DNA from: Copromyces sp. CBS 386.78
Lineage: Eukaryota; Ascomycota; Sordariomycetes; Sordariales; Sordariaceae
NCBI GenBank assembly: GCA_030685235.1
Contig: MU839146.1
Span: forward strand, 1-64,000
Reading direction: 5' to 3'
Length of the DNA: 64,000 bases
Part shown: piece by piece, positions 10,561 to 23,324 of the stretch
Position numbering within the stretch: the stretch's first letter is position 1
Layout: the number at the start of each line of letters is the position of its first letter
The notes under the pieces: model-generated
The model's input: only the letters and a program-made list of their open reading frames with translations
The model's database searches: none
Told to the model about the DNA's origin: nothing
Made by a program: the position numbers and the translations under genes

Positions 10561-11926
10561 TCGAATGCTTGGTGTTAAAATCGAACTGGTTTGGGTCAGA
10601 TGTCAGGGGCTTGGCACACCTGCAATGTCAGCCCTACCGACAATAATAAACGCCGTCGGTATTCAATATATCAAGGTGACCTTCGTCTGAAATCGTCCGA
10701 GCAAATATCATAGTTTTGTCTTCGAGGCCATCCGCAAAGCTCCAGCCAGATGTGGGAATATCTAGTTTTCGACTCAGACGACGACCGGATTAGTATGGAT
10801 GGACTTTCCTTCCGTGGGCAAGGAGTCATGCCCAGTCATGCTCCTGGATGGTGTGGCCGTGTGCTTAACGGGACTGAAGCTCGTTCAGCCAATCGATTCT
10901 CTATAAAGGGGCGGCTGCGCTAGCAATAGTAAGACCAACCTGGAAATGCAATTTCGGTGTTTCAGAACGGTCAATTTTTCTCGTAATCTTGCCAATTGTA
11001 TTAATCTCTTTAGCGCCGCCTCCAACACTCACCGTAATGCCTCCGTAACGAACGATTTGATACGGGAGGTGATTGTTCAGTTTTTTGACCCTATCACGTG
11101 ATTAAAAGACCCGATTGATATCCTTCTCACTCCCATACACAAGCTTAGTGAGGGCCAGACTAGTAGTTGGGTCGGTGACGACCAGCGAATCCCTGGTGTT
11201 GTATGTTAATTTTTTCGTTTCTTTTTGCCTCGAGTTCTCGCATAAGCTTTGTACTTTCAACTATTCCTATCGTGTTATCTTTCTTTGGCATTTTTTTCTC
11301 TTCGTTTCAGTCTAAACTTTACCTTCTACCTCAGGCCGGGGTGGAGCCTTTACAAGTATAGCGATTGTGATAATTCTGGTGCGAAGTGTGTAAATAGAGA
11401 AGAGAAAGAAAGAAAGAGAAAGAAAAACCCGCCTGCCTAGGGATAAGAGAGGACAAATGTTCACAATTTAAGATCTCTCGAGCGTCATGGGGCGCGAACA
11501 AAGGGAAATCAGGAACGAGGAAATTACAATTCACAGCAGACACGATTCAGCTTGGAAGTATATAATAATCTCTAGACGGACTTAGTAAAAGTATTATCTA
11601 ATGCTCGTTTATTTTGTTATTTTGGTACACCTAATATTTTGGGCAAGATCAATACCTCGTGTGCCAAACCTCGTACGAACTGTTTTGAAAGGATTACTGG
11701 TAGGTAGAGCTGGGATATGCCTAAGGACTGATCGGAAATGCATCATCAAGATTAACAACACGTATTTAGCATCGCAATTGGCATGCTCAGGTTTTTATCA
11801 GGCATTGCTCATGGAATAAAACAGGTTTAAAGGATATAAAAACGCCTAGGGAAGTTAATATATAGAATACCAAGTATTAGCCCACCCATCCTCTCCAAAT
11901 TCGTTCAAACTGGATATTAGGTGGAA
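10561..11926. other. Intergenic, no supported gene
   Basis: Only short frames without recognisable motifs are present. A GA-rich stretch lies at about 11395-11430. I see no RNA gene and no continuation of the inverted NLR fragment that ends near 11.95 kb. Confidence 0.5.
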
Positions 11927-12589
11927 TCAATTCATAACCTGCATCATCATCATCACCTCCTCCCTCCCCATCTGCACCCCTCTTCTCCCATCCTCCTCCT
12001 TGTGACGGTAGGCGCGTATGCGCCATAAAGAGTGATCGGCTCGTCGCGCAACCACAAACGACTTCCCGGTGGAACGTTCGCCCTTGTCGTCTCTCATCTA
12101 ATGGCCGTCTTTGCGGCCTTTCATGACGTTCTTCATTCCCTGCTCGACATGGACCTTTTCCTCTCTGAAAGCGATGTTGAATTCAAGCCTTCTCTTGGCG
12201 GTGCTGAAGATCTCACTGGCGATGTTCTCGTACCCCGCGAGAGCCTCGGTAGTCGTCATGCGTAATCTTCCGAAAAGGATCGCGGCGATTCTGGACGTCG
12301 GAGTAAGCGTTAGGTAGAGGTAGTTGATCATGGGCCGAGAACACTCACCCTCCAGTGCCGATTCCTCCGATCAGGTGAAAGTAGTCGCATGGTTTCGGAA
12401 TCTCTGCGAGCCCTTGCTTCTCTTGAATCCTTTTCATGATCCTGTCAAGCATTATGACTTCTGACAAGGCACGGACGACTCCGCCATCTGTCTAACAAAC
12501 AAGTTAAGGTGAGTTCATGAGAAGAGTACATGGTCAAGGAGATTCTTACCCAGCGAGAGAATGTTGACGACATCATCATCAGAAGACAT
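11927..12589 (-). pseudogene. Inverted 5' fragment of a patatin-type NLR
   Basis: Minus-strand exons 12589-12550, 12487-12349 and 12290 onward mirror the intact paralogues at 17546 and 29989. Exon 2 is exactly 139 nt in all copies and introns sit at the same codons. The start MSSDDDVVNILSL leads to DGGVVRALSE (DGGG.RG oxyanion motif degraded) and GGIGTGG, in which the catalytic Ser of GTSTG is Gly. Exon 3 has a TAG at 12098-12100; the frame then still reads STGKSFV as in the paralogues before similarity fades near 12.0 kb. NB-ARC and TPR parts are absent. Confidence 0.85.
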
Positions 12590-13926
12590 TGTATTTGGAC
12601 TGGGGTCTCACGGATCAGAAGGGCATTATAATTCAAGGCTGGAATTTGATGAACTTGACATGTTCGTGCCATGTGGTCACCGGAGCCCCTGGGCTATGGG
12701 ATACCATGGATATATATGTTCAGGACGAACAGCTAAAGATAAAAGTCGACCTGTCCAAGCCCATGTCCACGGTGAGTTACATGTATGTAACCGTATCTAG
12801 ACCCGAAGGAGGGTGTGAACATCGAGCAGGACGGAGAGGCCGGCCATTTTCTGGCCGATTTTCCTTTGACTAAGGTTCAGTTATTAGCCGCTGTCCAATG
12901 ACCTAACGAATCGGATAGTATACCTTCATTATAGGGTCTAGTTCCGACGTTCAAACTTGTATCTTGGGAGCGCGTACCTCCTTCGGAACGTGAAAGATAT
13001 TTGAGTGGACGACTAGTGATGAGAAAGGTGAAAGAATGGGATCGATGCAGGTTGGCGCTTCAGTCACAACAGGCTTTCAGTGGGGTTTCAGGGGTGTACA
13101 GCAAGCACAGTTAGACGCACAGTGAGCTTCTTCGGACGACAGCGGCTCGTCCCGCTGAAGATTAACGGACGGGATGAAAGAGCGCCCTCCGACAACGGGC
13201 AGGATTTCCACTTTCCTCCGTTCCATCCCATCCTCCACTTCCAACTTCCCGTCTCCACCTCATTGCCCAAACATCATCATCACGACAACAACAAAAACAC
13301 TCCATCCCAGAATTTCCCCGAAACCATCGTTATAATAAATTGGCAGCGTCAGCGATACTATGGAGATGCCTTCCCGACAAGATCCGTCTCGACTCAGTGC
13401 CCCGACCCCATACCGGTGCCGCCCCCGTCAACGCTTACTGTGCCAACCGCGGTACCATGACTCCTCTTGTAATGTAACCCTGCGGCTATGCCCAGTGGCT
13501 TTTGGACGCCTTAACCGTACGCCTTAAGCGCTGACGATTTCAATTCGACGACCACTACCGCGGGTTACAACGTGGATCTGCAGACAGAGCACCCTCGAAC
13601 CGAGAGGGGTCAGGCTGAACGCCCAACCGATACAGGGGAGGGGATGTGGGCGGCCGTTGTTCGCGTCCAATCTTGGGAACAAGAAGAAGAAGAAGCAGTT
13701 TCAAGGTCGGGGTGGGATGGCTTGGTAGGTATATGAAGACGGTGGTGGCGCTTTTCACACCCTTCGGGCTTCGTCCGTTGCTGTGGGCTGGCCATTTTGA
13801 TGTCAGTGTGTCTGGCTGATTGACCGAGCTGTTCGCGACTTGTCAAGTGTTTGCTTCCTGTGATACCCCTCTGCATCGAGGTTGTGCTGGAAGAAAGAGT
13901 GAACGGAAGAGGAAAAAGGGGGCAAG
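12590..13926. other. Intergenic between head-to-head NLR relics
   Basis: This is the shared upstream region of the minus-strand fragment (start 12589) and the plus-strand relic (start 13927). Small frames lack recognisable domains. No repeat family was recognised. Confidence 0.45.
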
Positions 13927-15814
13927 ATGGTTTACGAACCGAAAAGGGACCACAGAATCGATGGCCCGGTCAACTTGCTGTCTTTGGGTATGTATCAGTC
14001 CATTTCCTCATCCGACGAGATAAAGCTAACAACATGATTTACTAGACGGCGGAGGAGTTCGCGGGATATCGGAAGTGGTGATGCTTCACAGGATCATGAA
14101 GAGGGTGCAGCAACTCGAAAATCTCAAGGAATTACCGAAGCCATGCGAGTACTTCCACATTATGGGCGGCACCAGTACTGGAGGGTAAGTTTTCTTTCTA
14201 TTTCCTATTTTTGCCAGCCTCGTCCAGTCCGCAGCCGGACCAGACCACCAAAAACCATACATCGGCATAACCATTGACACGAGATTGACGTGCCTCTTTC
14301 CACAGACTGAGGGAGAGACAGGAGTCAACGACAGGCATAGACATGGAAGGTGATCCGGCTGTATATGTCACCTTTGACTTGTCGTATCTCGCCCTCCGGA
14401 GACAATCCCGAAGGATCAACGAAGATCAACACGCACGGGATTACGAAACAGCCATGAAGATCCTCAACATCATTTGCTTCTACCACTACGATAACATACC
14501 CGAAGAGATGATTATGAGAGCAGCCAACTGGCGAGCCGAGATTCTCGAGAAGGAAGCTGGTGGATTACAAGAATGGCCCATTGATGAGCAGCTCGGGGGA
14601 GACACCGACCGCAACGCCAACATCATCATTGAGCTCGACGAGGACCGAAAGTAGGATCCGACCTGGTTCCGCCGCGGTACAAGCATCCTCAAACAATTCT
14701 CTCTTGTAAGGATAGACCGACATCGGTCGCTATCTATACACGTGCTAGTTCGCTCCTGGGCCAGAGACAGACTGGATACCTCAGCCAGAGACCGATATGG
14801 ATTCACCGAGAAGGAATCCTACGCGCTCTCAGCTCGATGCATTCTGTTCGAGTCTATACCTGAAACGTCTCGTCCGGAAGACTTCAGCTACCGGACAAAA
14901 CTCATACCCCACGGCCTCGCACTAAACGAACACGCACCTCCGACAGCTGTCGGCGATATGTACCGTGAAGCTTATTACGACAAGCTCTGGGCCCAGGCTA
15001 ATGAAGACGTTGGCAACTGGGAAGAAGCAGAGAAGTTTCTTATCTCCTCTATCGAACGATACAGGAAGAACGACTGGCTGGACGAGAGACGCGCCATCCA
15101 AGCTATAGGCCAGTGTCTCAAGCGAACTCAACCTCATATCCACCCGCCCCCACCTACATCACCACTGACTTGGACCCCAACGACCCTACGTACCTCTCCG
15201 AGCAAGCCGACCTCTGGGCTCAATACTCCGACTACTTCTCGGCCCTTGACCCTTTGGCTTCCGAATCCCGCGACCTCTTCGGCCGAATCCTCCATCACAT
15301 GACCATCCACAAGCACCTCTCCTGCGCGCTCCGCGTCGCCGGCGAGTTCTACAAGCGCTGCGTCGCGCGCGACGGACCCTCCGCGCACTCCACCAGCTTT
15401 TACCTCATGCACCTCACCGCCCAAACCATTCATGTCGCCGACATCTTCGGCGCTGTCGAGCGCCAGGAAGAGCTGGTTGCTCTTTGTTCAAAGCTATGGG
15501 GGCCCCATCACCGTAACACCAGGGCGACGAAGGAGACGCTGGAGGTTTTGAAGAAGAACAGAGACACAAGGGTGACTACGATGGCACAGTCAAGGATCAT
15601 TATGAAAAAGTATGAGGATTGGAAAGGGAAAAGGTCGGACGCGGAGTTGAGAGCCGAGGTCGGGGATGAGAGGTTTGAGCAGAAGTATAGGGAATATGTA
15701 GATGCGAATGTGGCGAACGATAGGGTGCCGGTGGAAAATGTCTGCGAGGTTAAAGGGGGATGTAGGGAGAAGGGGTTTAGGGAGGTGGATCGTAGGATGG
15801 GGATAAGTAGGTAA
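13927..15814 (+). pseudogene. Internally deleted, frameshifted patatin-type NLR paralogue
   Basis: Exon 1 (13927-13987) and the 139-nt exon 2 (14046-14184) encode an intact patatin start with DGGGVRG and GGTSTGG. The next usable acceptor (CACAG near 14306) joins in frame to a segment matching the post-NB-ARC part of the 17546-21605 gene (EGDPAVYVTFD). The rest of the patatin domain and the P-loop are therefore deleted. A TAG at 14652-14654 replaces the Trp codon of DPTWF-type context (KWDPTWF in the paralogue). A frameshift near 15100-15130 moves the TPR-like tail to another frame, which runs to 15814. I call it a decayed copy, although a short patatin-fragment protein could be made. Confidence 0.82.
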
Positions 15815-17545
15815 CGATGTTGAGGTGGAGAGGGGGTTGATAAAGGATTTTAGTTAAGGGAGAAGAAGGAAGAGAGAGGGAAGTCGTGGTCGTTAGTCGA
15901 CTGACGTAAGTTTTTTTCCTGTTGATGAGGCGGCAGCCTCGTATATGGCCCACAGCCTGGATAAGGCATCGCTCTCCGTGGCAGGAGCCGGGTTGTTCTC
16001 CGAGGCCGTGATGGGAGCCGGGTTCTCCATGGCGATGGTGGGAGTTGAAGGGCTCGATGGCTGGGGATGGTGGAGAGAGAGAAGCCGATGGCGATGGTTC
16101 GAGCCCGTGAAGGCTCGTGGTGATGGCTGGAACTGGTGAAGCCAGAAACTTGAGTATAATGAGGGAGAAGTGGATGAAGAGGATGGTGAAAAGAAAACTG
16201 CTCCAAAGGCCTTGGAACCCTGGGTTTGTATGCACATCTCGACGTCCCCCAGCCGGGCTGCCAATTGGCCACCGGCTTAACCTTTGGGAGTGACCTCCTT
16301 CCTCAGCAACGCCATGCTCCTTCTATTACCAGCCATCGTTGCGATGGCTTCCCTCTTGCTGGACGTGGCAGCCGCTCTTCCCTGGCAGCCCGCGCATGGA
16401 GCGACTGTTGCCAGAAGAGCATATGCTACTTCCTACCAACCATGGAAATCAATGGCCGAGTCTCGGGCCACTTTGAACCTTAACACTGTGTCCGAGACAT
16501 GAGACCGTAAAGACATATCAAGGTTAACCCCGAGTTCAAAGATAAGTACAAGTAAGCGGAATTGACTGTTATCTGGATGTAGATGTACCTACCTCTAGAC
16601 TGGCCTGGGGTTGTGCGAATACACAGGCGCCTTTGTTAGCGCATGTTAAGGTGAAGTATGGAAATTGGGTCGTTTCTTGGCAGTTCTGCTAACATGCATG
16701 CAGTTGTCAGTAATCGTCCCCTTCCTTGTCCGATTGTCCTCCTCTTTTTATCAAAATGGGAGCACTTTACTCTTCTTTAACAACAGCAGTTCCATTCAGT
16801 CTGTGGTCTCTCAAAACCTAGGTCTCCCGGCTTTCTTCACATTCCATTCATCCTATTAATCTGTCAAGGAAAACCCACTCACCCTCTCACCATCAATACC
16901 TGCCTTTCGTCCAGGCGTTCAAACCCGCATTTTTACTCCGTATAAACACGCGCGCTTCTTACACTGTAGCCCGAAATGTTGACGCCGCCACAGGGGTACG
17001 GAAGATCCCCAAAACACAAGAACATTCCCACACAAATGTAACGCTATCCGCGCCTATTCGTGGCGGCCCGCATGCTTTAGCGGGTAGTGACAGGGGGTCA
17101 CACTGGGGACACTGGGCGACACTGGGCGACACTGGGGGGTTAGTTGCAGAAAGGCCGGCGGCTGTGCGAGGGACTGCAATGGAACTGTTGAAAACTTCCT
17201 GTCGGGAGATTGGAGAGATTGATCGCCTTGTCGGGTCCCTTGACCGACCAACCAACCAGTTCTGGAAACGGGATGGGCTGAGCGGCCACGGACCGGGGGA
17301 TTGGGAGACCAAGAGACGGGAGGGAAAGGATGGGTAGGTATATGATGGAGGGTGCGTCTCTACCGTCCTCGGGGACCGGAGATGGATTGTGTCCTTGTGT
17401 TGATGGAGTGTGTCTGAGATACATATCAATTTTTTGTTTCTGCCACTTGTCTTGGCGTTTGTTTTGGATTCTTGCCTACTCCCTTTTGTTGTTGCTTTAA
17501 TTTGTTTTTTCCTTCTTTCGTTGTGAAGAGGCTGGAGGAGTCAAG
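15815..17545. other. Upstream region of intact NLR 1; duplicated flank
   Basis: No convincing gene. Bases about 16571-16860 are collinear with about 22108-22435, upstream of intact NLR 2 (shared ACCTACCTCTAGA.TGG, GTCTCTCAAAAC and CACATTCCATTCAT strings). The flank was therefore duplicated together with the NLR. GACACTGGGC is repeated in tandem at about 17105-17130. Confidence 0.55.
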
Positions 17546-20500
17546 ATGGCTCCTCAGACGATCAATGTGCCGGTTAACCTACTATCTCTTGGTAAAGTGT
17601 TACGTCGTGTCGTTGAGACATCGGGATTAAGCTAACGGTGTTTTTATAGATGGTGGAGGCGTACGGGGTGTGTCGGAAGTGGTGATGCTTCATAAGATCA
17701 TGCAGAGGGTACAAGAGATCGAAAAGCTGAAGGAACTACCCAAACCATGCGACTATTTCCATATCATTGGGGGTACTAGTACGGGAGGGTAAGTCTCTCT
17801 CTCTTACGGTTCTTTGGGTTGAGAAGACTGACGCCACTCCTCAGATTGGTAGCAATCATGCTCGGCAAACTACGGATGAACACCGAAGAAGTCCTCGCAA
17901 AGTACTACGATCTAGGCAAAGTCATCTTCCGCTTGAGGAACATGAACTTCGCGGTCACCAGGTACGGAGCCGAAGCCCTCGAAAAGTCCGTCAAGGCCAT
18001 CGTAAAGGAGTACGGTGACTCCGAGAGGATGTACGACCCTAGCGACGAGCCAGGGACGACAGGCAAGACCTTCGTGTGCGGCGTACGCTCTAAGAATGTA
18101 GGAGCCCCTCAGCGGTTCCGCTCATACGTCTCCAAACACGATAAGAAATATAGAGACTGCAAGATTTGGGAAGCAGCCCGAGCCACCTCCGCGGCGCCGA
18201 CCTACTTTGGTCCGATCAAGATCGCCCACAACGGCGAGGAAGAGGAATTCATCGACGCCGCCATCGGGTTCAACAACCCCATATCCGAAGTCCTCAACGA
18301 AGCCGGCCTTGAACTAGACCCCAGTCTTGAGGTGGGGTGTATCCTCAGTCTCGGATGCGGGACGCGACCAAGGAGTCTCAAAAAGGCCGGTCGGATTCCC
18401 GGGTCGGGATTTAAACATTTCTTCAGGGCACTATTTCTGATGAAAGAGACGACTACCGACCCGGAGAAGGACCACTACCTGATAGAGACGCGCATGTCCG
18501 AGTTTGAGGATACCTATTTCCGACTGAGCGTGCCGAACGGCGCGGCGGTGGTGGGACTGGCGGATTATAAGAAGATGGGACTGCTTCATAAAATGACGGA
18601 GGATTATTTGAATCAGAAGGAGATCAAGGAGATGGTTGAGAGGGTGGCGAGGATTTTGGCAGAGAAGAAAACTCAGCACGCTACCGTTGGGACAGTTTGT
18701 GAGTGGCCCCCTTTTCCCCTTTACTTCTGCTATGGTTCTATAGACGACTAACACCTCATTACCTACCTTAGGCATTCTTGAAAGAGGAGAGGTCCGGATG
18801 ACAGGCCGAAAGGCTCGTCCTATGGGGATGCCGAGCACATTCTTCACTGGCAGGACTCGGATTCTGCAGAAGATGGAAAGAGTCTTCTTCTCGGACGAGA
18901 CAAAGCGCAGCCGGCGGTTTGACAGACGGGAGTATCTTCTTTGGGGCATGGGCGGTATTGGAAAGACACAGATTGCCCTGAGGTTTGCGCAAAAACACGA
19001 CGACAAGTAAGATGCTCCCTCGCGACTTCCCACCCCCACTCAACTAACCATGAGGGACAGATTTGAGCAAGTATTCTGGGTTGATGCTACCGACCGAGCC
19101 ACAGCAGAGCAAAGCTATCATGGAATTGCCATGGCGCTGGGCATCCAGGGAAAAACAAGCGACGAATCTCAAGCCAACGTCCTCAGTTGGATGGCTTCCG
19201 CCAATCAAAAGTTTCTTCTGCTCTTCGACAACTACGCACACGGCGGCTACGGCGAGAACAATAACATTGTTCCAACCAGGGGTAATATCATCTACTCCAG
19301 CAGATCTAATTCTCTGACTCTGCGCCTTGGACAAGACGCTGTGTCCGAAGTTCTGCCCATGGAAGAGGCAGATGCCATTACACTCTTGCTCAGAAGGCTC
19401 TATATAGCGCCTGAAAACCCGCAAGAACGAGACATGTGCATTCCGGTCGTTAAGGATCTCGGATATATGCCGCTGGCCATTGAACAAGCCGGTGCCTTGA
19501 TGTTCTCGGGCAACCTCACTATCTATGAGTTCATGAAAGACTATCGGGAAAAGAAAGATCTTATGCTTCGAAACCCGGAGTATAAACAGGAAGGCGATCC
19601 GGCCGTATATGTCACGTTCGACATGTCCTTCGACTACCTTCGCAGTCAGTCAAGGAAGGAGCAGAGTATTGGAACAAACGCAGTGGACTACCAAAACGCT
19701 ATCAAGATCCTCAACCTCATCGGATTCTACCACTACGAAGGCATCACGGAGGAGATGATCATGAGAGCAGCCGAGCGGCGAGCCCGACAGGGAAAGATAC
19801 CACCCGAGCTCAAGCTTGGTGGAGGAGGGAAGTACAACGTGGATAGGCTGATTGAACACGATGACAACGGAAAGTGGGATCCAACTTGGTTCCGCCGCGC
19901 TGCCAACATCCTCAGACAACTGTCCCTTGTAAGGCTGGATCAAGACAGATCCATGTCCATGCATGTGTTGGTGCACTCCTGGGCCAGAGAACGGTTGAGC
20001 GACAGCGAGAGGGCCGCTTACGGACTCTCCGCTCGCTCAATCCTCTTCGAGTCGATTCCTGAGGGTCAGGCTCCCGAAGAGACCAACTTCAGGTGCAGGT
20101 TACTCCCCCATGGCCTCTCCATTACCTCTTTGGTTCAACAAAGATGGGATGATGACGTCCTCGAAAGCACTTACGACGAGCTGTGGGCCCGTGTGAACGA
20201 AGACACTGCCCGTTGGGCAGAGACGGAACAGTATTTGAAGTCCGCTTTGAGGAGATACAAGGAGAACTTCACGCTGGATCACCAGAGATGTGTCGACGTG
20301 ATGATCAGGCTGGCTGAGCTTTACAACCAGAACAACGAGCGATGGGTGGAATCAGAAGAGCTTCTTCTAGAATCTGTTGCTCGCCAGGAGTTCCTGACCT
20401 ACTGGAAGCTAGTTTCCCATCAAGAGAAGACGGGGGGAAATGGCGAGATAACGGTCTACAGGGAGTGGTACAACAAGTTGGGGCCCAAGGACGTTGGAGC

Positions 20501-21605
20501 AGCCGCTTCCCAGGTCGTCATCGCCAAACGGATCCTAGCCGACTTCTACCGGCAATGTGGTAGATGGGATCTACGGCAATATTTCCTTGAGCAATGCAAG
20601 AAGATTATCGAAGAGGCGGGACTCGACTCGGATCACTCGTACCTTCAGCCCCCAGACGCAGAGATCATGGAAGCGAAGAACAAGGCCGCAATGCTGGCTA
20701 ATCAGCTCACAGCGCAGCAGTACAAGAAGCTCGAGGACGAGATCAACGCGGCAAAAGCAGCAGCCGCAGAGAAATATCGCCCCGTTGACGAGGACGAGGT
20801 GGACATGATGGCCCGAGCCAAATACCGTCAAGGTATCCTCAACGACTACACCATGGATTCTGAAGAGAAACAACGCCTCTTGATGGACCACTACCAAGAA
20901 ACGCTCGACATCTACGGCCCCAACAGCACGCTGACCCTCGCCACCCTCGCTGACCTCGCCGTGCTGGCCCTGCGCAACGACCGTGGCGCCTGCGCCCTCA
21001 TCTTCCTCCGCGAAGCCATCCGCCGCACCGCCGAGCGCTTCTCCGACACGCACACCGACACTTTACAGCTCGTCAGCCAGCTAGGCGACGCCCTCAACGT
21101 CATCGGCCGTTCCAAGGAAGCCTTGAAACTCGCCTGCGTCGTGCACAACCTCTACTTTGAACAAGTTGGCGAAAAGCACGAGTTCACCTTCCGCGTTCAA
21201 CAGACGATTGAAGGCCACACCAACTTTTGCAAAGGTGTCCTCCAAGCAGAGCAGGTCAAACTGGATTATTTGGCGCAGGGCCGCATCAAAGAGCACGATG
21301 AGTTTTCCCAGCAGATCCTCAAGGACATGACGCCCGACCAGTGCCCGGATACTTGCACGGCCGCGAGCCATGCGGCGCTCTACAGGGCTCTGAACCAGCA
21401 GCCGAGGGATCCGTACACGGACACAGCGACGGAAGATGGGTATATGGCCAGGTGGCAGAAGGGGAGGAATAATAGGACTGGGAAGGAGACGGAGGAGTTG
21501 GTGGAGGGGTTGTTTGATGATGATGCGAAGAGGGCGAGGATGGTGCAGGGGCAGCCGGCAAGGGAACAACAGATGTTGGCACAGACAGTGCAAGTTGCTC
21601 ATTGA
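17546..21605 (+). CDS. Patatin-like phospholipase NLR 1 (patatin/NB-ARC/TPR), PLP-1-like
   Basis: Five exons by eye: 17546-17591, 17650-17788, 17845-18698, 18772-19006 and 19061-21605 (1272 aa, frame-checked). N-terminal patatin domain: DGGGVRGVSE at residues 16-25 (oxyanion hole), catalytic Ser59 in GGTSTGG, and catalytic Asp near 199 in IDAAIGFNNP. NB-ARC: P-loop GMGGIGKT at about 405-412, Walker B LLLFD near 481, GYMPLA as the GLPLA equivalent. The remainder is TPR-like helical repeat. Proteins of this build are fungal NLRs: nucleotide-driven oligomerisation should activate lipid hydrolysis by the patatin domain and kill the cell. N. crassa PLP-1, which surveys SEC-9, has this architecture; orthology is inferred. 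All catalytic motifs are intact. Confidence 0.9.
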
Positions 21606-22648
21606 GTGAGTAGCCCACCACCCCATTTTGAGAGTGTGGTCTTTTTGTTGTTGTTTCTTTCTTTCTTTCTTGGATAGGTATTAAAGAAACTTCCAGTTTT
21701 TGGGTTGATTGTAGGAAACCTGAATATTTCGCACGCTATGATCACGGTCATCATTGTCAAAATGGCGGAAGGGGATATCGACCGGATGTTGTCTCTGCGT
21801 CATAACAGAGGAAGGCTGCGAACACTCGTCCGTGTGTAATTACCCCAAAGGGATCGAACTCCCGTGTACACTAGAAGTCCTCTTCAAGAATTCTGAAGAC
21901 AACGCCAACGTAAACAACCTTGTATCGTGAAGGTGCTACGGCCCAGCCTGTCGGGTGATGCTTCAATGTTACCTATCCACTTCTCAAATTTCGTTTCTTC
22001 AAATGTTTTTATCAAAGTCAAAAATGTTGGGCTATATGTAAAGACATGTCAACACATGTAGATTTGACACAGAATTTATAAGGCAAGTACTAGGAAGAGG
22101 AGTCGGCTGTCATCTGGATATACCTACCTCTAGATTGGCTTTGGGTTGATATCGCATTCGGCAGAAGGTGAGAGGAGTATAAATTGTGCATTTCGTTAGT
22201 GGATGTTAAGGCGAACTACAGTAGGGAAGTTGGGCGGGCATTTCTTGGCAACTCTACTGACAGCACTTGGCCCGGGGGTGCTGGCTCCTTTGTGAATATA
22301 GCGTCTTGTTATCTTCTTTTTCCAGCACTTAACTCTTTCATCTTTCCATAACCAGTTCCATATATCTACACTCTCTGGTCTCTCAAAACTTCTCCCGGAT
22401 TTCTTCCAACCACATTCCATTCATATCCATGCTCTCCCGTACAATGGCCGTAATCGCCCACGGCCCGACCCACGCACCAACATTTAGCCCCCAACGCCCA
22501 CTGTGTTTCCCACTGTTCCCGCTGCACCCTCACGAAAATCACTGCCCAAACCCAACCCAACGAAGCCGTGACAGAAGCGCCAACCTGAACCTTGTGCATC
22601 TTCAATTTTCCCTCCTGCTTCGCTCTTCACCAGTCAACTAGTCTCTGT
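21606..22648. other. Intergenic with duplicated NLR 5' flank
   Basis: The 3' flank of NLR 1 is followed by 22108-22435, which is collinear with 16571-16860. No gene was recognised. Confidence 0.5.
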
Positions 22649-22805
22649 TACCGCTTCCTCTCACTCAACTGGGTTTTATTCCCACGCTGCTTAGGCCAAT
22701 TAAGTGGCTAGTTTGGTCTTTGCGGAGTCATTATGCAGCCTTTCCCAAGATGTAACTGGCCGAACAGTCTGGGGATAAAATCCAGTTGAGTGAAAGGAAG
22801 CGGTA
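22649..22805. mobile_element. Small MITE with TA target site
   Basis: TIRs 22651-22684 and 22770-22803 (CCGCTTCCTCTCACTCAACT start) match with about four mismatches over 34 bp. TA dinucleotides flank the element. The 153-bp length and TA target fit a non-autonomous Tc1/mariner-type MITE; the family is inferred from ends only. Confidence 0.75.
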
Positions 22806-23029
22806 CATGACCTCTCTCACACTCGCCGCGAGTGCGCCTTGTCTCCGACCATGCTGCCTTTAGTTATTAACCCTGGATAGTTGGTGAGGAAAAAAGGTAA
22901 CCACACCGCATTTCTTTTGAAAGGGGGAAGAGTTATATGTAAGTGTTTCCCTCCCTCTCCTTGACGAGTTTTATGGCTTTGCTAACATTTGAAGAGATAA
23001 ACGATTTTCTTCTGGAACCGAAGACACAC
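22806..23029. other. Residual NLR 2 upstream sequence left of the Copia insertion
   Basis: Short stretch ending in the CACAC target duplication (23025-23029). No gene or motif recognised. Confidence 0.4.
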
Positions 23030-23266
23030 TGTGAGAAGATTCTGGGCCGTTTGCTGTACAGACCGCTAGTCCTTTGCGTTGCAGGGCCTTTGCCCTGCAA
23101 CCCTCTTTGATAGCGGATTTGGCAGCACTTAGAATCCCCTCCTTTGCAGACTTTCCTCCTCTTTGTATTACCAGCTCTATATAGTTGGTGATCCCCTCTA
23201 GCTTCAGTTAGCTGGATCCCTCAATCAATATTATTATTATTCCTATCTTTCGTGATCTATCTTATA
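23030..23266 (+). repeat. Copia 5' LTR
   Basis: The 237-bp LTR begins TGTGAGAAG and ends ATCTTATA. About 20 differences from the 3' LTR were seen by eye, all transitions. GGTCATGAGCCC follows the LTR directly and resembles the complement of a tRNA-Met anticodon stem-loop, so it may be a Copia-style internal-tRNA primer site (inference). Confidence 0.92.
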
Positions 23267-23324
23267 GGTCATGAGCCCTCTGTCGCAATGCTAATTAGTG
23301 CGACCTCCTAATAGAAATTAATTT

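Noticed and set aside
15777..16272. Overlapping 120-150 codon minus-strand frames
   Set aside because: Ser/Pro/His low complexity in three overlapping frames with no motif.
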